A DNA stretch of 24,037 nucleotides from a bacterium (GCA_003498085.1 DNCM01000029.1:1-24037), one strand, 5' to 3'. Shown: positions 7,715 to 16,012, counted from the stretch's first letter. A program made the numbers and translations. The notes: generated by a model not told the origin, from the sequence alone.

Positions 7715-8224
7715 ATGAAGATAAATATAGAGCTAAAAAATGGTGTTTCACATAACATAGATGGTTATGTGAGAAAAAAACTAGAAAAATTAGCAAGATA
7801 CATAAAAAATGACTCTTTGCTTCGGATTGTTGTTTCCCTTCAAAAAGGAAGATTCCTTACAGAACTTACCTTAGAGGGCGAGGGCCCTATCTTCCATAGT
7901 TCATCTTCATCTTCTAACATAAAGCTCTCGGTAGATGAAGGAACAAAAAAGTTAATTTATCAACTAAAGAAGTTTAGAGAAAAATTAGCTGACCACAACA
8001 AGGAACAGCATCCTTCAGAGATGTTTGCCCCTCCTATAAAAGAAGAGATTATTCCAGCTATAAGGAAAAGAAAGATTTCTTGCAGTATCTTATCCATTGA
8101 TAAAGCAATAGAGGAGTTCTCTAGTTTGCACCAACCATTTTTTGTCTTTATAAATGAAGAAACAGGAAAGCAAAATATTGTTTATAAAGAAAAGGAGGGG
8201 GTATATTCCCTCATTGAACTCTAA
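7715..8224 (+). CDS. hpf: Ribosome hibernation-promoting factor, long form
   Basis: 169 residues. Long HPF proteins bind the 30S decoding centre through an N-terminal S30AE domain and dimerise through a C-terminal domain to make inactive 100S ribosomes. Seen: a short S30AE-like domain (about 1-95) beginning M-K-I-N-I-E-L-K-N-G, a charged linker (about 96-118), and a C-terminal domain (about 119-169) with S-I-D-K-A-I-E-E-F, F-F-V-F-I-N-E-E-T-G-K and a Y-K-E-K-E-G-V-Y-S-L-I-E ending, matching the F-x-V-F-x-N-x-x-T-G/D-G-x-x-G-L-I-E pattern of the family. It has its own strong promoter. The S30AE part is more divergent than the C-terminal part. The downstream glycosyltransferase starts directly at its stop codon. 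Confidence 0.85.
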   Translation: MKINIELKNGVSHNIDGYVRKKLEKLARYIKNDSLLRIVVSLQKGRFLTELTLEGEGPIFHSSSSSSNIKLSVDEGTKKLIYQLKKFREKLADHNKEQHPSEMFAPPIKEEIIPAIRKRKISCSILSIDKAIEEFSSLHQPFFVFINEETGKQNIVYKEKEGVYSLIEL

Positions 8225-9331
8225 TTGAAAAAGATCAAAATCCTTCAATTTCTCTCTATGCCAGAAATAGGCGGAACAGAGAGGATGGTCCTTTCCTTGG
8301 TAAAGGGAATGAACAAGGATATTTTTGAAAACGATGTCTGCTTTCTTTATCCAAAAGGTGCACTTTCTGATGCATTTGAAAAAGAATGCAGGGTTTATTA
8401 CTTAGATTATGGAAAGGTAAGTTTATTTGGAGTAATATCAAGACTTTATAAAATCCTTAAATCAAATAACTACGATATTGTTCATATATATGGATTAAAA
8501 GCAAATATAATAGGAAGATTAGTAGGCTTTCTTGCAAGGTGCAAAAGGATAGTATCGGGCTTAAGGGGTAAATATCCTGGGGACAAAGAGAGTAAGCTTT
8601 ATCTTTTTCTGGATAAGCTAACCCTTCCCTTTATAAGGCTTTATGTATCTAACTCCAAATCAGCTGTTGATTTTCTTGTAAAAAATGGCTATCCAAAAGA
8701 AATATTTAGGGTTGTCTATAATGGAATAGATGAGAATGCACTCCTTCTTTTAAAGGATTCCTCGCTTAAAGAAAGCCTAAATATCAAAGATGAGTCAATA
8801 TTGGTCTGTGTATCAAACCTAAAATCAATGAAGGGTCATGATATGTTGATAAAGTCCGCAAAGATTTTAAAGGATAAAGGAATAAGCTTTAAACTCCTTT
8901 TAGTAGGAGATGGGCCATTAAAAGAAAAACTTATCCATATGGTTACAAATCTTTCTTTGGGTGCTCGTGTCATTTTTCTTGGGCAAAGGAATGATATTGG
9001 AAATTTACTTTCTTTGTCCCATATCTTTGTTTTTCCATCTAAATGGGAAGGAATGCCTGTTTCTGTTATGGAGGCTTATCTTGCAAAACTTCCTGTTGTT
9101 GCCTTTGATACAAGCGGGGTCTGCGAGATTGTTCTAGATGGAGAAACAGGGCTTCTTGCAGAGCCTTTTAATGTCGAGGAATTTACCTCTTCCATCGAGA
9201 TACTCATAAAAGATAGTGAAAAAAGAAAAAGGATGGGTGAGGCAGGATATAGAAGGATAAAAGAGCGTTTTTCCCTCACTGCAATGATAGAAGGGGTAGA
9301 GGAAATCTACCTTGAGTTGATGAAGGAATAA
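8225..9331 (+). CDS. GT4-family glycosyltransferase
   Basis: 368 residues with a GT-B fold. Seen: an N-terminal acceptor-side Rossmann domain with P-E-I-G-G-T-E-R-M near residue 12, and a C-terminal donor-binding domain with the E-x7-E motif in E-G-M-P-V-S-V-M-E followed by A-Y-L-A-K-L-P-V-V-A-F-D and G-E-T-G-L-L. This is the retaining GT4 class used for lipopolysaccharide, capsule and lipid glycosylation; sugar and acceptor cannot be deduced. The start is a TTG placed immediately after the hpf TAA with no gap (TAATTG). The next in-frame ATG at codon 12 would remove the first beta strand (K-I-K-I-L-Q-F-L), so TTG is preferred. No good Shine-Dalgarno is seen; translation probably depends on hpf. 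It ends 7 bases from the convergent fmt stop. Confidence 0.85.
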   Translation: MKKIKILQFLSMPEIGGTERMVLSLVKGMNKDIFENDVCFLYPKGALSDAFEKECRVYYLDYGKVSLFGVISRLYKILKSNNYDIVHIYGLKANIIGRLVGFLARCKRIVSGLRGKYPGDKESKLYLFLDKLTLPFIRLYVSNSKSAVDFLVKNGYPKEIFRVVYNGIDENALLLLKDSSLKESLNIKDESILVCVSNLKSMKGHDMLIKSAKILKDKGISFKLLLVGDGPLKEKLIHMVTNLSLGARVIFLGQRNDIGNLLSLSHIFVFPSKWEGMPVSVMEAYLAKLPVVAFDTSGVCEIVLDGETGLLAEPFNVEEFTSSIEILIKDSEKRKRMGEAGYRRIKERFSLTAMIEGVEEIYLELMKE

Positions 9332-9338
9332 ATCTTGT

Positions 9339-10238
9339 TTATCTAAAAATAATTGGTCTATCCTTTATTCCAGAAAGAAAATCTTTTCCTGATATAGGCT
9401 TTTTACCTTCCTTTTGAAGCAGTTCAATCACAACTGATGCATCCCTACATCCAATGATTATTCCATTATCCTTTGTTCCCATTAAAACCCCCGGTTCTCC
9501 TTTGGCACTATAAACCCATCCTTTAAGTATCTTTATCCAACTATTGCCATACTTTGTCCAACAACCAGTTTCTTTAGGAATGCCTCTTATAAGATTTGCA
9601 ATCTTTCTATTCTCGTCACCCCAATTGATTATTACCCTTCCTTTTATCTTTGGTGCATAGGATGGTTCCCCCTCCTGTTTCTTCTTTTCTATTTTTTGCT
9701 CCTTGATTGCAGAGATTGCAAAGGCAAGACAATCTGCTCCAATTTCTGCGAGCCTTGATGCCAAAATTTCATAATCATCATCTGGAAGAATGTCTACCTC
9801 TTTTTGAAGAATTATATCACCATCATCTATTCCTGTGCTTATTTCTGCAATTGTAATCCCAGTTTTTGTCTCCCCTTGGATCAAAGCCCAGCTTATTGGC
9901 GCAGGACCCCTATATTTTGGAAGCAAAGATGGATGAAGATTTATTGAGCCGTATTTTGGAAAATAGATTATTCCAGAAGGCAAAATCCCACCATATGCAA
10001 CAACAACGATTATATCAGGAGAAATTTCCTTAATTATTGATATATCCAAAACATCCGGCTGTATAACATTTATTTCCAATTCTTCTGCAACAGAAAAAAT
10101 TGGCGGATGAGAAATCTTATAACCCCTTCTGCAAGGCTTATCTGGTCTCGTTATAACACAGGCTACATTATGGAGTTTCGCAAGTCTCTTAAGAGATGGA
10201 ATAGCAAAACCAGATGTCCCAAAAAAAAGTATTTTCAT
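9339..10238 (-). CDS. fmt: Methionyl-tRNA formyltransferase
   Basis: 299 residues. Formylates the initiator Met-tRNA using 10-formyltetrahydrofolate. The N-terminal formyltransferase domain starts M-K-I-L-F-F-G-T-S-G-F-A and contains the catalytic triad positions Asn100 and His102 in I-N-L-H-P-S-L-L-P and Asp138 in S-T-G-I-D-D-G-D. The S-L-L-P-x-Y-R-G-P-A-P signature is intact. The C-terminal OB-like tRNA-binding domain covers about 200-299 and is slightly shorter than in E. coli. The usual partner def (peptide deformylase) is not adjacent. The gene stands alone on the minus strand, divergent from lptF and convergent with the GT4 gene. No Shine-Dalgarno is visible before the ATG. Confidence 0.95.
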   Translation of the reverse strand: MKILFFGTSGFAIPSLKRLAKLHNVACVITRPDKPCRRGYKISHPPIFSVAEELEINVIQPDVLDISIIKEISPDIIVVVAYGGILPSGIIYFPKYGSINLHPSLLPKYRGPAPISWALIQGETKTGITIAEISTGIDDGDIILQKEVDILPDDDYEILASRLAEIGADCLAFAISAIKEQKIEKKKQEGEPSYAPKIKGRVIINWGDENRKIANLIRGIPKETGCWTKYGNSWIKILKGWVYSAKGEPGVLMGTKDNGIIIGCRDASVVIELLQKEGKKPISGKDFLSGIKDRPIIFR

Positions 10239-10364
10239 CTTAATAGTTAAATATGTTATACTATTTATAATAGAATTTACAAATGATAAGTAATTGCAGA
10301 ACTTTAAAAAGTTGCAGAATAAAGAATTTCCTCGATATCCTACATTAGGAAGTCCTTTCTAAAA
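10239..10364. promoter_or_regulatory. Divergent fmt/lptF promoter region with a TTGCAGAA repeat
   Basis: Minus strand: TTGTAA (10282-10277), a 16-base spacer, TATAAC (10260-10255), then 16 bases to the fmt ATG. Plus strand: TTGCAG (10312-10317), an 18-base spacer, TATCCT (10336-10341), then 23 bases to the lptF ATG, including AGGAAG as a weak ribosome binding site. TTGCAGAA is repeated at 10294-10301 and 10312-10319, and between and across them is a perfect palindrome AACTTTAAAAAGTT-type sequence (AACTTT at 10300-10305, AAAGTT at 10308-10313). It could be an operator, but both promoters are below-average matches. Confidence 0.35.
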
Positions 10365-11402
10365 ATGAAGCTATTTTATATGTATTTTGGGAAGCATTTT
10401 GCATTTATTTTTTTTATATCCCTTCTCTTCTTTCTCTTTCTTACAACTACAGAAAAAATAGTTTCCGTAATTAGTCTTGTTATTAAGAATAAAGTGCCTA
10501 TTTTTCTTGGAATAAAGGCAATTCTTTTCCTTATTCCATCCTGTCTTGGGTTTGTTATTCCAATGGCATTTCTCATGTCAACGATCATTGAGATTGGAAA
10601 ATTTTCTTCGTCAAGGGCTTTGATTGCTATGGAGACATGTGGTATAAGCATGGGGATGCTTATTATTTCTTTTATTTTTCTCGGACTTTTGATTTCATCT
10701 GTAGCCTTCTTTATAAACGAAAAGCTTTCTCCAATAGCATCTTTTAAACAATTCCTTCTTTGTGAGGAAATTTCTTCTGAAAAGATTGAATTGCTTGAGG
10801 AAAAAACTTTCACAAAGATAGATGAAAGAGAAATCTATCTTGAAAAAAAATATAAAGAATATCTTAAGGGTATATATATCACAGAGGAAGATGGAAAGAG
10901 GGTAATCTTTGCAAAGGAGGGAGAGATAAAAAAAGAAGATGATGTCTCTTTGCTTCTTTTAAAAAAGGGCTCAATCCATGAAATAGATGAAAAAAACCCG
11001 AAAAAGCATCGCATCCTAAATTTCAAATCCCTTTCCCTTCCAATTGAACCAAAAAAGCAGGAAATAGAAAGAAAAAAGCTTTCCCACTTTACCCTTTCTG
11101 AACTAAAAAACAAAAAAGATAAATCAAATCCTAGTATTATGACGGAATATCAAAAAAGACTTGCAATATCCTTTGCACCATTTTTCTTGTCCTTGATTGC
11201 CATCCCGATTGGTTTTATAATAAAAAGGAATGAAATGCTCTTTTCTTTATCTTTTTCAACTATAATCATTCTCTCTTATTACATTATGTTTCTTGGTTTA
11301 GAGGCACTTTCAAGGAAAGGGATAAATCCAACTATTCTTTGGCTCCCAAATATAATATCTTGTTTGATTGGCTCAACAATGCTTAAGAGGCATTTAAGAT
11401 GA
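10365..11402 (+). CDS. lptF: LptF/LptG (YjgP/YjgQ) family permease, LptF-like
   Basis: 345 residues. Membrane half of the LptB2FG transporter that extracts lipopolysaccharide from the inner membrane. Seen: three membrane segments in the first ~120 residues (about 10-32, 44-75, 95-118), a charged periplasmic jelly-roll segment (about 120-255), and three more membrane segments (about 266-345). P-x-x-L/A-x-x-x-x-x-x-x-x-G-x-x-S-x-x-x-x-L-I-A-M-E is the family hallmark near 65-90. The LptF label rests on being first of the pair; the two paralogues are hard to separate by eye. Its TGA stop (11400-11402) overlaps an ATG (11399) that begins M-K-L-L-T, a remnant of the lptG start, showing that lptG once followed directly. 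Confidence 0.85.
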   Translation: MKLFYMYFGKHFAFIFFISLLFFLFLTTTEKIVSVISLVIKNKVPIFLGIKAILFLIPSCLGFVIPMAFLMSTIIEIGKFSSSRALIAMETCGISMGMLIISFIFLGLLISSVAFFINEKLSPIASFKQFLLCEEISSEKIELLEEKTFTKIDEREIYLEKKYKEYLKGIYITEEDGKRVIFAKEGEIKKEDDVSLLLLKKGSIHEIDEKNPKKHRILNFKSLSLPIEPKKQEIERKKLSHFTLSELKNKKDKSNPSIMTEYQKRLAISFAPFFLSLIAIPIGFIIKRNEMLFSLSFSTIIILSYYIMFLGLEALSRKGINPTILWLPNIISCLIGSTMLKRHLR

Positions 11403-11413
11403 AACTTCTTACT
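11399..11413 (+). repeat. Fossil start of lptG overlapping the lptF stop
   Basis: ATGAAACTTCTTACT here matches the first 15 bases of lptG at 18179-18193 at 14 of 15 positions (A11404 versus G18184) and encodes the same M-K-L-L-T. It overlaps the lptF stop in an ATGA arrangement, the usual coupling of adjacent operon genes. Reading on gives one more codon and then TGA at 11417-11419, so nothing is made from it. It marks the left edge of the inserted cassette. Confidence 0.75.
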
Positions 11414-11444
11414 GTATGATACAAATTTCCCGCTATTTCCTTAT

Positions 11445-11474
11445 TTGCAATGAATTATAAATTACTGTTAAAAT
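11445..11474 (+). promoter_or_regulatory. Promoter of the glycan cassette
   Basis: TTGCAA (11445-11450), an 18-base spacer and TAAAAT (11469-11474), followed by 12 bases to the methyltransferase ATG at 11487. The predicted leader is about 6 bases with no Shine-Dalgarno. The same TTGCAA-N18 layout is found before the kinase-PAP2 gene. It lies just inside the left end of the insertion, so the cassette has its own promoter. Confidence 0.5.
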
Positions 11475-11486
11475 ATTGGTATAGAA

Positions 11487-12374
11487 ATGCTAGAATATAT
11501 CACATGTAATTTATGTGGAGCGGATGACTATAGGATTTTATATAAATCATCAAAAGAGATTGACCCTAAAAATAAATTCTCTACCACAGGTGGAATAATG
11601 GGAACTGACCAGATTGTAAAATGCAATAAATGTGGCCTAATATATGTCAATCCAAGACACTCTGTTGATGAAATAGTGGGTGCTTATTCAGAGGCTGAAG
11701 AAAAAGGCTATGTTTCCCAAACAGAAGAAAGAAGATTAACCTTTGAAAGATGCTTAAATTTAGTAGAAAAATATTCAAAACCAGGTAGAATTTTGGACAT
11801 TGGATGTGCCTCTGGCATTTTTTTGGATGTCGCAAAGAAGGGGGGATGGGAAGTATTTGGCGTTGAACCCTGTAAATGGCTTGTTAATTATGGAAATAAA
11901 AACTTTGGTCTTAATATTATCCAAGGAACATTGAAGGAAGCTAATTTCCCAAGCAATTATTTTGATGCAATTACAATGTGGGATGTTTTAGAACATACAC
12001 CAGATCCAGCAGGAGAATTAAAAGAGGCAAGTCGTCTACTTAAAAATGGAGGATTGCTTATTGTTAATTTCCCTGATATTGGAGATATTCTGGCAAGAAT
12101 TGCAGGGAGAAAATGGTGGTTTTTACTGTCAGTCCATTTATATTACTTTACTCCAAAAACCTTAAGAGAGATGTTAAAAAAGACGGGTTTTGAGCCATTT
12201 AAAAAAAGGCTTCATTTTCAGATCTTAACACTAGGCTATCTCTCTGACATGCTTAGATTATATAGCAAGCCTATCTCTTGCATGATGAGTTTTTTTACAA
12301 AGGCATTAAGGATAGAAAATCTTAAGATTACATATTATGCAAGCCAGGTAAATATTATCTCAAAAAAGATATGA
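11487..12374 (+). CDS. SAM-dependent methyltransferase with N-terminal zinc ribbon
   Basis: 295 residues. The N-terminus has two cysteine pairs, C-N-L-C at 7-10 and C-N-K-C near 47-50, forming a probable zinc ribbon. A class I methyltransferase domain follows, with motif I R-I-L-D-I-G-C-A-S-G-I-F near 100-111, an acidic residue ending the second strand (V-F-G-V-E-P), and D-A-I-T-M-W-D-V-L-E-H for motif IV. This zinc-ribbon/Methyltransf type is common in O-antigen and glycan clusters, where it methylates sugars or branched-sugar intermediates; the acceptor here is unknown. First gene of the cassette between lptF and lptG, with an ATGA overlap to the next gene. Its arginine codons are almost all AGA/AGG, like the core genes and unlike the three genes that follow. 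Confidence 0.8.
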   Translation: MLEYITCNLCGADDYRILYKSSKEIDPKNKFSTTGGIMGTDQIVKCNKCGLIYVNPRHSVDEIVGAYSEAEEKGYVSQTEERRLTFERCLNLVEKYSKPGRILDIGCASGIFLDVAKKGGWEVFGVEPCKWLVNYGNKNFGLNIIQGTLKEANFPSNYFDAITMWDVLEHTPDPAGELKEASRLLKNGGLLIVNFPDIGDILARIAGRKWWFLLSVHLYYFTPKTLREMLKKTGFEPFKKRLHFQILTLGYLSDMLRLYSKPISCMMSFFTKALRIENLKITYYASQVNIISKKI

Positions 12375-13792
12375 AGGTTTATATCCTTGGTGGAGGTCCA
12401 ACTGGACTTGCAATTACTCATGGTTTATCAGAAAACTGCGATATAAAATTTGTGCTTTTTGAATCAGAGTTTTTGATTGGCGGTATGAGCAAAACCATTT
12501 CTTGGGGAAAAGATAGCCGTCATGACTTTGGCCCTCATAAAATTTTTACCCTCGATAAGGGTTTAATGAAACGGGTGAAAGAAATATTGTCAGAAAAGGA
12601 ATGGTTAATACATCCAAAACAAAGTAGTATCTATATACAAAAACACTTTCTCCCATATCCTCCATCCCCATTTTCTTTATTTTTCCTCTATGGGCCACTT
12701 GTTTTTGTTTCTATGGTAAAAGATTATTTTTATGCCAGAGTTAAATCCTTATTTAAAACTAAATCTCCAAATACCTTTGAAGAAGACTTAACATTCCGTT
12801 TTGGCAAAGGGCTATATGAAACTTTGTTTAAACCCATTGCCCTTAAGCTTTGGGGCAATCCTTCAAAATTGGATGTAAAGCTTTCTAAAAGCAGGGTTCA
12901 AAATCCAACTTTATTTGAGATAATCAGCAAGCTGTTAAAGATGCGGAAAACAAGCCATTTTGAAGCATTAAACTTCTACTATCCAAAAGGAGGGCTTCAA
13001 AGAGTATGGGAGGCTATTTATGAAAAAACAAAGAGGCAGGGCGAGTATCTTTTGGGTCAAGAGGTTACCTCATTATCAATAAAAGACAATAGGGTTGTTA
13101 CAATTTTATATAAGGACAGGATTACAAATAAAGAGAACGAGATTATTGTTAATTCTGATGATTTTGTATTTTCTACTTTACCATTACCCTTGCTTCCAAA
13201 ATTACTGGGTGATGCTGTCCCTGATGCCACAAAAGAAAAAATCAATAAAATTGTTCAACTCAATGACCTTATTTTGGTATTTTTTAAGATAAATAAGCCT
13301 AGTCTGTTAAATGAATGCTGGGTTTTTGTTCCAGATTTGGAAATTGTCTTTCATCGCTTAAGCGAACAGGAGTCTTTTGATCCCGAAATGACATTAGAGA
13401 ATAGCATTGTTTGTTGTGAGATTATGAGTAATGAGATGCGGCCGATGAGCCAATATTCGGATGAATGGCTTATTGAGACCGCGAAGAAAGGGCTAGAAAA
13501 AATGGGTTATAAAGATTTTTCGATAATAGAACAAAAACTCATTCGCCTTCCTGCTTCTTATCCTGTTTTTCAGCCAGGTTTTGAACCTATTCTGAAGGAA
13601 ATATTAGATGAATTGGACAGATTTTCCAATTTCCGTACTATAGGTCGCCAGGGTAGCTTTAATTATATTGGAACAATGGACGCCATGGATATAGGCTACG
13701 GAGCTATTGAATGGCTAATTAACGAAAAAGCATCTGGGGAAGTATGGAAAAAGGAGCGGGAAAGAACTAACTATTACCCTGTTCTTGATTGA
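12371..13792 (+). CDS. FAD-dependent amine-oxidase/UDP-galactopyranose-mutase-like oxidoreductase
   Basis: 473 residues. The N-terminus M-K-V-Y-I-L-G-G-G-P-T-G-L-A is a dinucleotide-binding G-x-G-x-x-G fold; E-S-E-F-L-I-G-G-M-S-K follows as in protoporphyrinogen-oxidase-like flavoproteins, then H-D-F-G-P-H-K-I-F. The C-terminal I-G-R-Q-G-S-F-N-Y and M-D-A-M-D-I-G-Y-G-A match the closing FAD contacts of this superfamily (the 'G-R-x-G-x-F-x-Y-x-N-x-D' block of glycan-cluster members). A hydrophobic patch near 98-118 may touch the membrane. In glycan clusters such proteins are often annotated amine oxidoreductase or UDP-galactopyranose mutase; the real substrate is not deducible. Coupled to the methyltransferase by ATGA; the next ATG follows its stop by one base. 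About half of its arginines are CGN, unlike the flanking core genes. Confidence 0.75.
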   Translation: MKVYILGGGPTGLAITHGLSENCDIKFVLFESEFLIGGMSKTISWGKDSRHDFGPHKIFTLDKGLMKRVKEILSEKEWLIHPKQSSIYIQKHFLPYPPSPFSLFFLYGPLVFVSMVKDYFYARVKSLFKTKSPNTFEEDLTFRFGKGLYETLFKPIALKLWGNPSKLDVKLSKSRVQNPTLFEIISKLLKMRKTSHFEALNFYYPKGGLQRVWEAIYEKTKRQGEYLLGQEVTSLSIKDNRVVTILYKDRITNKENEIIVNSDDFVFSTLPLPLLPKLLGDAVPDATKEKINKIVQLNDLILVFFKINKPSLLNECWVFVPDLEIVFHRLSEQESFDPEMTLENSIVCCEIMSNEMRPMSQYSDEWLIETAKKGLEKMGYKDFSIIEQKLIRLPASYPVFQPGFEPILKEILDELDRFSNFRTIGRQGSFNYIGTMDAMDIGYGAIEWLINEKASGEVWKKERERTNYYPVLD

Positions 13793-13793
13793 A

Positions 13794-15332
13794 ATGCAAA
13801 TTACATTGGTTTCTCCAAGAATTGCTATTCAAAAAGGCGATTTTCTTGGTTCTGGAATTCCCTACTGGCCTGTTGAATTAGCTATATTAGCCGCATTTCT
13901 GAGGGAACAAGAAAATAATAAGATATTTGTCCTGGATCTCTTTGGCACCTCTCCAACTACTGTAGAGGAAAAAGCCGATTATTATCTTCAGGGAAAACCT
14001 TTTTATGATTTTATTGAGGAAGAAGCGGTAACAGATGCCGATTTATTTATCCTCTACGCCATATCTTATATGTCACATAAAGAGCTTCTTTCAATTGCAA
14101 AGTGCATACGAAGAGTTAAGCCCAATGCTAAAATATGTATCTTAGAAAATTCACAGGCAGTTACGGGTTATGCACTCCCAGAGAAATCTGATGAATTTTT
14201 TAGATATGGAGTAGATGCCTTATTGTGTGGAGATGTTTATTGGAATTGGAATGAGATTATTGCCTATTTTAAAAACCCAAAAGAAATAACACCTCCAGAA
14301 AATATCCTTGTTTCCAATCCACCCAAAACACATTCTTTGCATAGAAAAATTGAGAAAAACATAAGGCTTCCAATTCCTGCATGGGAACTTTTCCCTATAA
14401 AAAATTATTGGTCTCTTCCATATTCCCATGGCCCAAAAACAAAAAAATACCTTCCAATGTTAACCTCGCGAGGCTGTCCTTATTCCTGCGACTTTTGTAT
14501 TATTTCTGAAACCAATAGCAAAAAATGGCGCGCAAGAACACCGCAAGAGGTTGTAAATGAAATAATTATCTTAAGAGATAAATATGGTGTCAGACATTTT
14601 CAGATAGAGGATTTGAATCCTACAGTGAATGGTTCAAGATGGGAAGAGATATGCAAATTGCTTATAGAAAAAGATGTGGGGATATTCTTTTATTTTGCAA
14701 GTGGCACAAAAGCAGAAACTATAAAGCTTGATAAAATACCAGAATATGCTAAAGGTGGATGTCGATATATCTCTATTAGCCCTGAATCCGGCAGTCCTTC
14801 TGTTATTTCTCAAATGGGTAAGTCATTTGACCATGCACATGGATTGAAACTCATAGAGGCTTGCAATAAATATGGAATTTATACCCAGACTTGCTTTTTG
14901 GTTGGCCATCCATCTGAAAAACCTGAGGACCACAAGCTCTCTTGTGATTATCTTCGTTCTCTGGTTAATGCAGGATTGGATGAAGTGGCTGTTTTTATCA
15001 TAGCGCCTTTTCCTGGAAGTCTTCTTTATAAAGAAAATGAAATTGAGATGTCTTCTTCTAAATTACTCACAAGCTTTAGTCCCAGAGGACGCAAAGACTG
15101 GGATAAAGTGATGCAAAAAAGGAGAGAGCTTATTAAAATCTTTTTTATTGAAAAGCTCAAGAAAAAGCCACTTAGTTTATTTCTTCAAGGAATACGGGCT
15201 TTATTGGGAATACCTAGCACAAAAATGGAAAACCTTCCCAGAAGAATCCTTTTTGTTTACTTTTTGTTGCTAAAACACAAACTCAATTGTATACTTTATC
15301 CAAAAAGGAGAAAATGCCCCAGCGAATTTTAG
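13794..15332 (+). CDS. Radical SAM protein of the B12-binding-domain type
   Basis: 512 residues from the ATG at 13794 (a TTG at 13785 would add three residues and overlap the previous gene; the ATG one base after that stop is preferred). Residues 1-180 resemble the cobalamin-binding N-terminal fold, but I see no D-x-H-x-x-G cobalamin ligand motif. The radical SAM core follows, with the [4Fe-4S] motif C228-P-Y-S-C232-D-F-C235 preceded by T-S-R-G, and I-S-P-E-S-G-S near 328-334. A basic C-terminal tail (about 445-512) is rich in hydrophobics and may sit at the membrane. Close relatives occur in lipid, hopanoid and glycan clusters; reaction unknown. The end overlaps the next gene by 19 bases. 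Confidence 0.75.
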   Translation: MQITLVSPRIAIQKGDFLGSGIPYWPVELAILAAFLREQENNKIFVLDLFGTSPTTVEEKADYYLQGKPFYDFIEEEAVTDADLFILYAISYMSHKELLSIAKCIRRVKPNAKICILENSQAVTGYALPEKSDEFFRYGVDALLCGDVYWNWNEIIAYFKNPKEITPPENILVSNPPKTHSLHRKIEKNIRLPIPAWELFPIKNYWSLPYSHGPKTKKYLPMLTSRGCPYSCDFCIISETNSKKWRARTPQEVVNEIIILRDKYGVRHFQIEDLNPTVNGSRWEEICKLLIEKDVGIFFYFASGTKAETIKLDKIPEYAKGGCRYISISPESGSPSVISQMGKSFDHAHGLKLIEACNKYGIYTQTCFLVGHPSEKPEDHKLSCDYLRSLVNAGLDEVAVFIIAPFPGSLLYKENEIEMSSSKLLTSFSPRGRKDWDKVMQKRRELIKIFFIEKLKKKPLSLFLQGIRALLGIPSTKMENLPRRILFVYFLLLKHKLNCILYPKRRKCPSEF

Positions 15333-16012
15333 TAATGATTCCTTGTTATAATGAAGAATCAAGCATTGGTCCACTTTTGCGTGAAATACAGGAACTTGAT
15401 GTCCATTACGATACCCTTGTAATAGATGACGGTTCACAAGACAATACCTATTCTACAGCATCTAAACTTTCTTCTTGCTTGAGACTTGTGGCAAATATCG
15501 GAATTGGCGGTTGTGTTCAAACTGCTATAAAATATGCTTTTCTTAATGACTATGATTTGGCTATTCAGGTAGATGGCGATGGTCAACATCCACCTTCTCA
15601 AATTCATACCTTAATAAACGACTATACAAAATCTCCATCTAATCTGATCATTGGTTCAAGATTTCTCTTGAAAGAGAGATTTCAATCGACATTAATGCGT
15701 CGTATTGGTATCTCGGCTATTAGTTGTATTATAAAATGGCTTTTTGGCAAGAAAATTACAGACCCAACCAGTGGCCTTAGGCTAATGGATAGGGAGGCTA
15801 TAAAGCTCTTTAGTAGCGAATATCCTCATGATTTTCCAGAACCTATATCGGTAGGATTTGCATTGGAACGAGGACTTACTATACGCGAGGTACCTATTGC
15901 AATGCGAACAAGAGAACACGGAACTAGTTCTATTTCTGGAATTAAAACCATCGCATATATGCTACGGGTTATCGGCTATTTAATACTCATTCGGATAGGA
16001 AGACATTTATAA
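15314..16012 (+). CDS. GT2 glycosyltransferase, polyprenyl-phosphate sugar synthase (DPM1-like)
   Basis: 232 residues. GT-A fold enzyme with V-M-I-P-C-Y-N-E-E-S-S-I at the N-terminus, V-I-D-D-G-S-Q-D-N-T, the metal/nucleotide motif Q-V-D-G-D-G-Q-H-P-P, and D-P-T-S-G-L-R, all typical of the dolichyl-/polyprenyl-phosphate mannose or glucose synthase branch. No C-terminal membrane domain beyond a short hydrophobic stretch, so it likely acts on the cytoplasmic face. The ATG at 15314 is chosen over one 27 bases upstream because AAAAGGAG lies directly before it. Stop and next start overlap as TAATG. Pairing with DUF2304 and a GT-C gene suggests it charges a lipid carrier whose sugar the GT-C enzyme transfers outside. 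9 of 16 arginines are CGN by eye. Confidence 0.85.
   Translation: MPQRILVMIPCYNEESSIGPLLREIQELDVHYDTLVIDDGSQDNTYSTASKLSSCLRLVANIGIGGCVQTAIKYAFLNDYDLAIQVDGDGQHPPSQIHTLINDYTKSPSNLIIGSRFLLKERFQSTLMRRIGISAISCIIKWLFGKKITDPTSGLRLMDREAIKLFSSEYPHDFPEPISVGFALERGLTIREVPIAMRTREHGTSSISGIKTIAYMLRVIGYLILIRIGRHL

Noticed and set aside
10294..10319. TTGCAGAA direct repeat and the AACTTT/AAAGTT palindrome as a defined operator
   Set aside because: The sequence is present, but no known regulator site matches and the region is AT-rich; kept only as a note in the intergenic feature.
10376..10813. 145-codon minus-strand open frame inside lptF
   Set aside because: Shadow of the hydrophobic lptF coding sequence in the opposite direction; no start signal and no family resemblance.
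13785..13793. TTG start for the radical SAM gene
   Set aside because: It adds only three residues and overlaps the previous gene; the ATG one base after that gene's stop is the simpler start.
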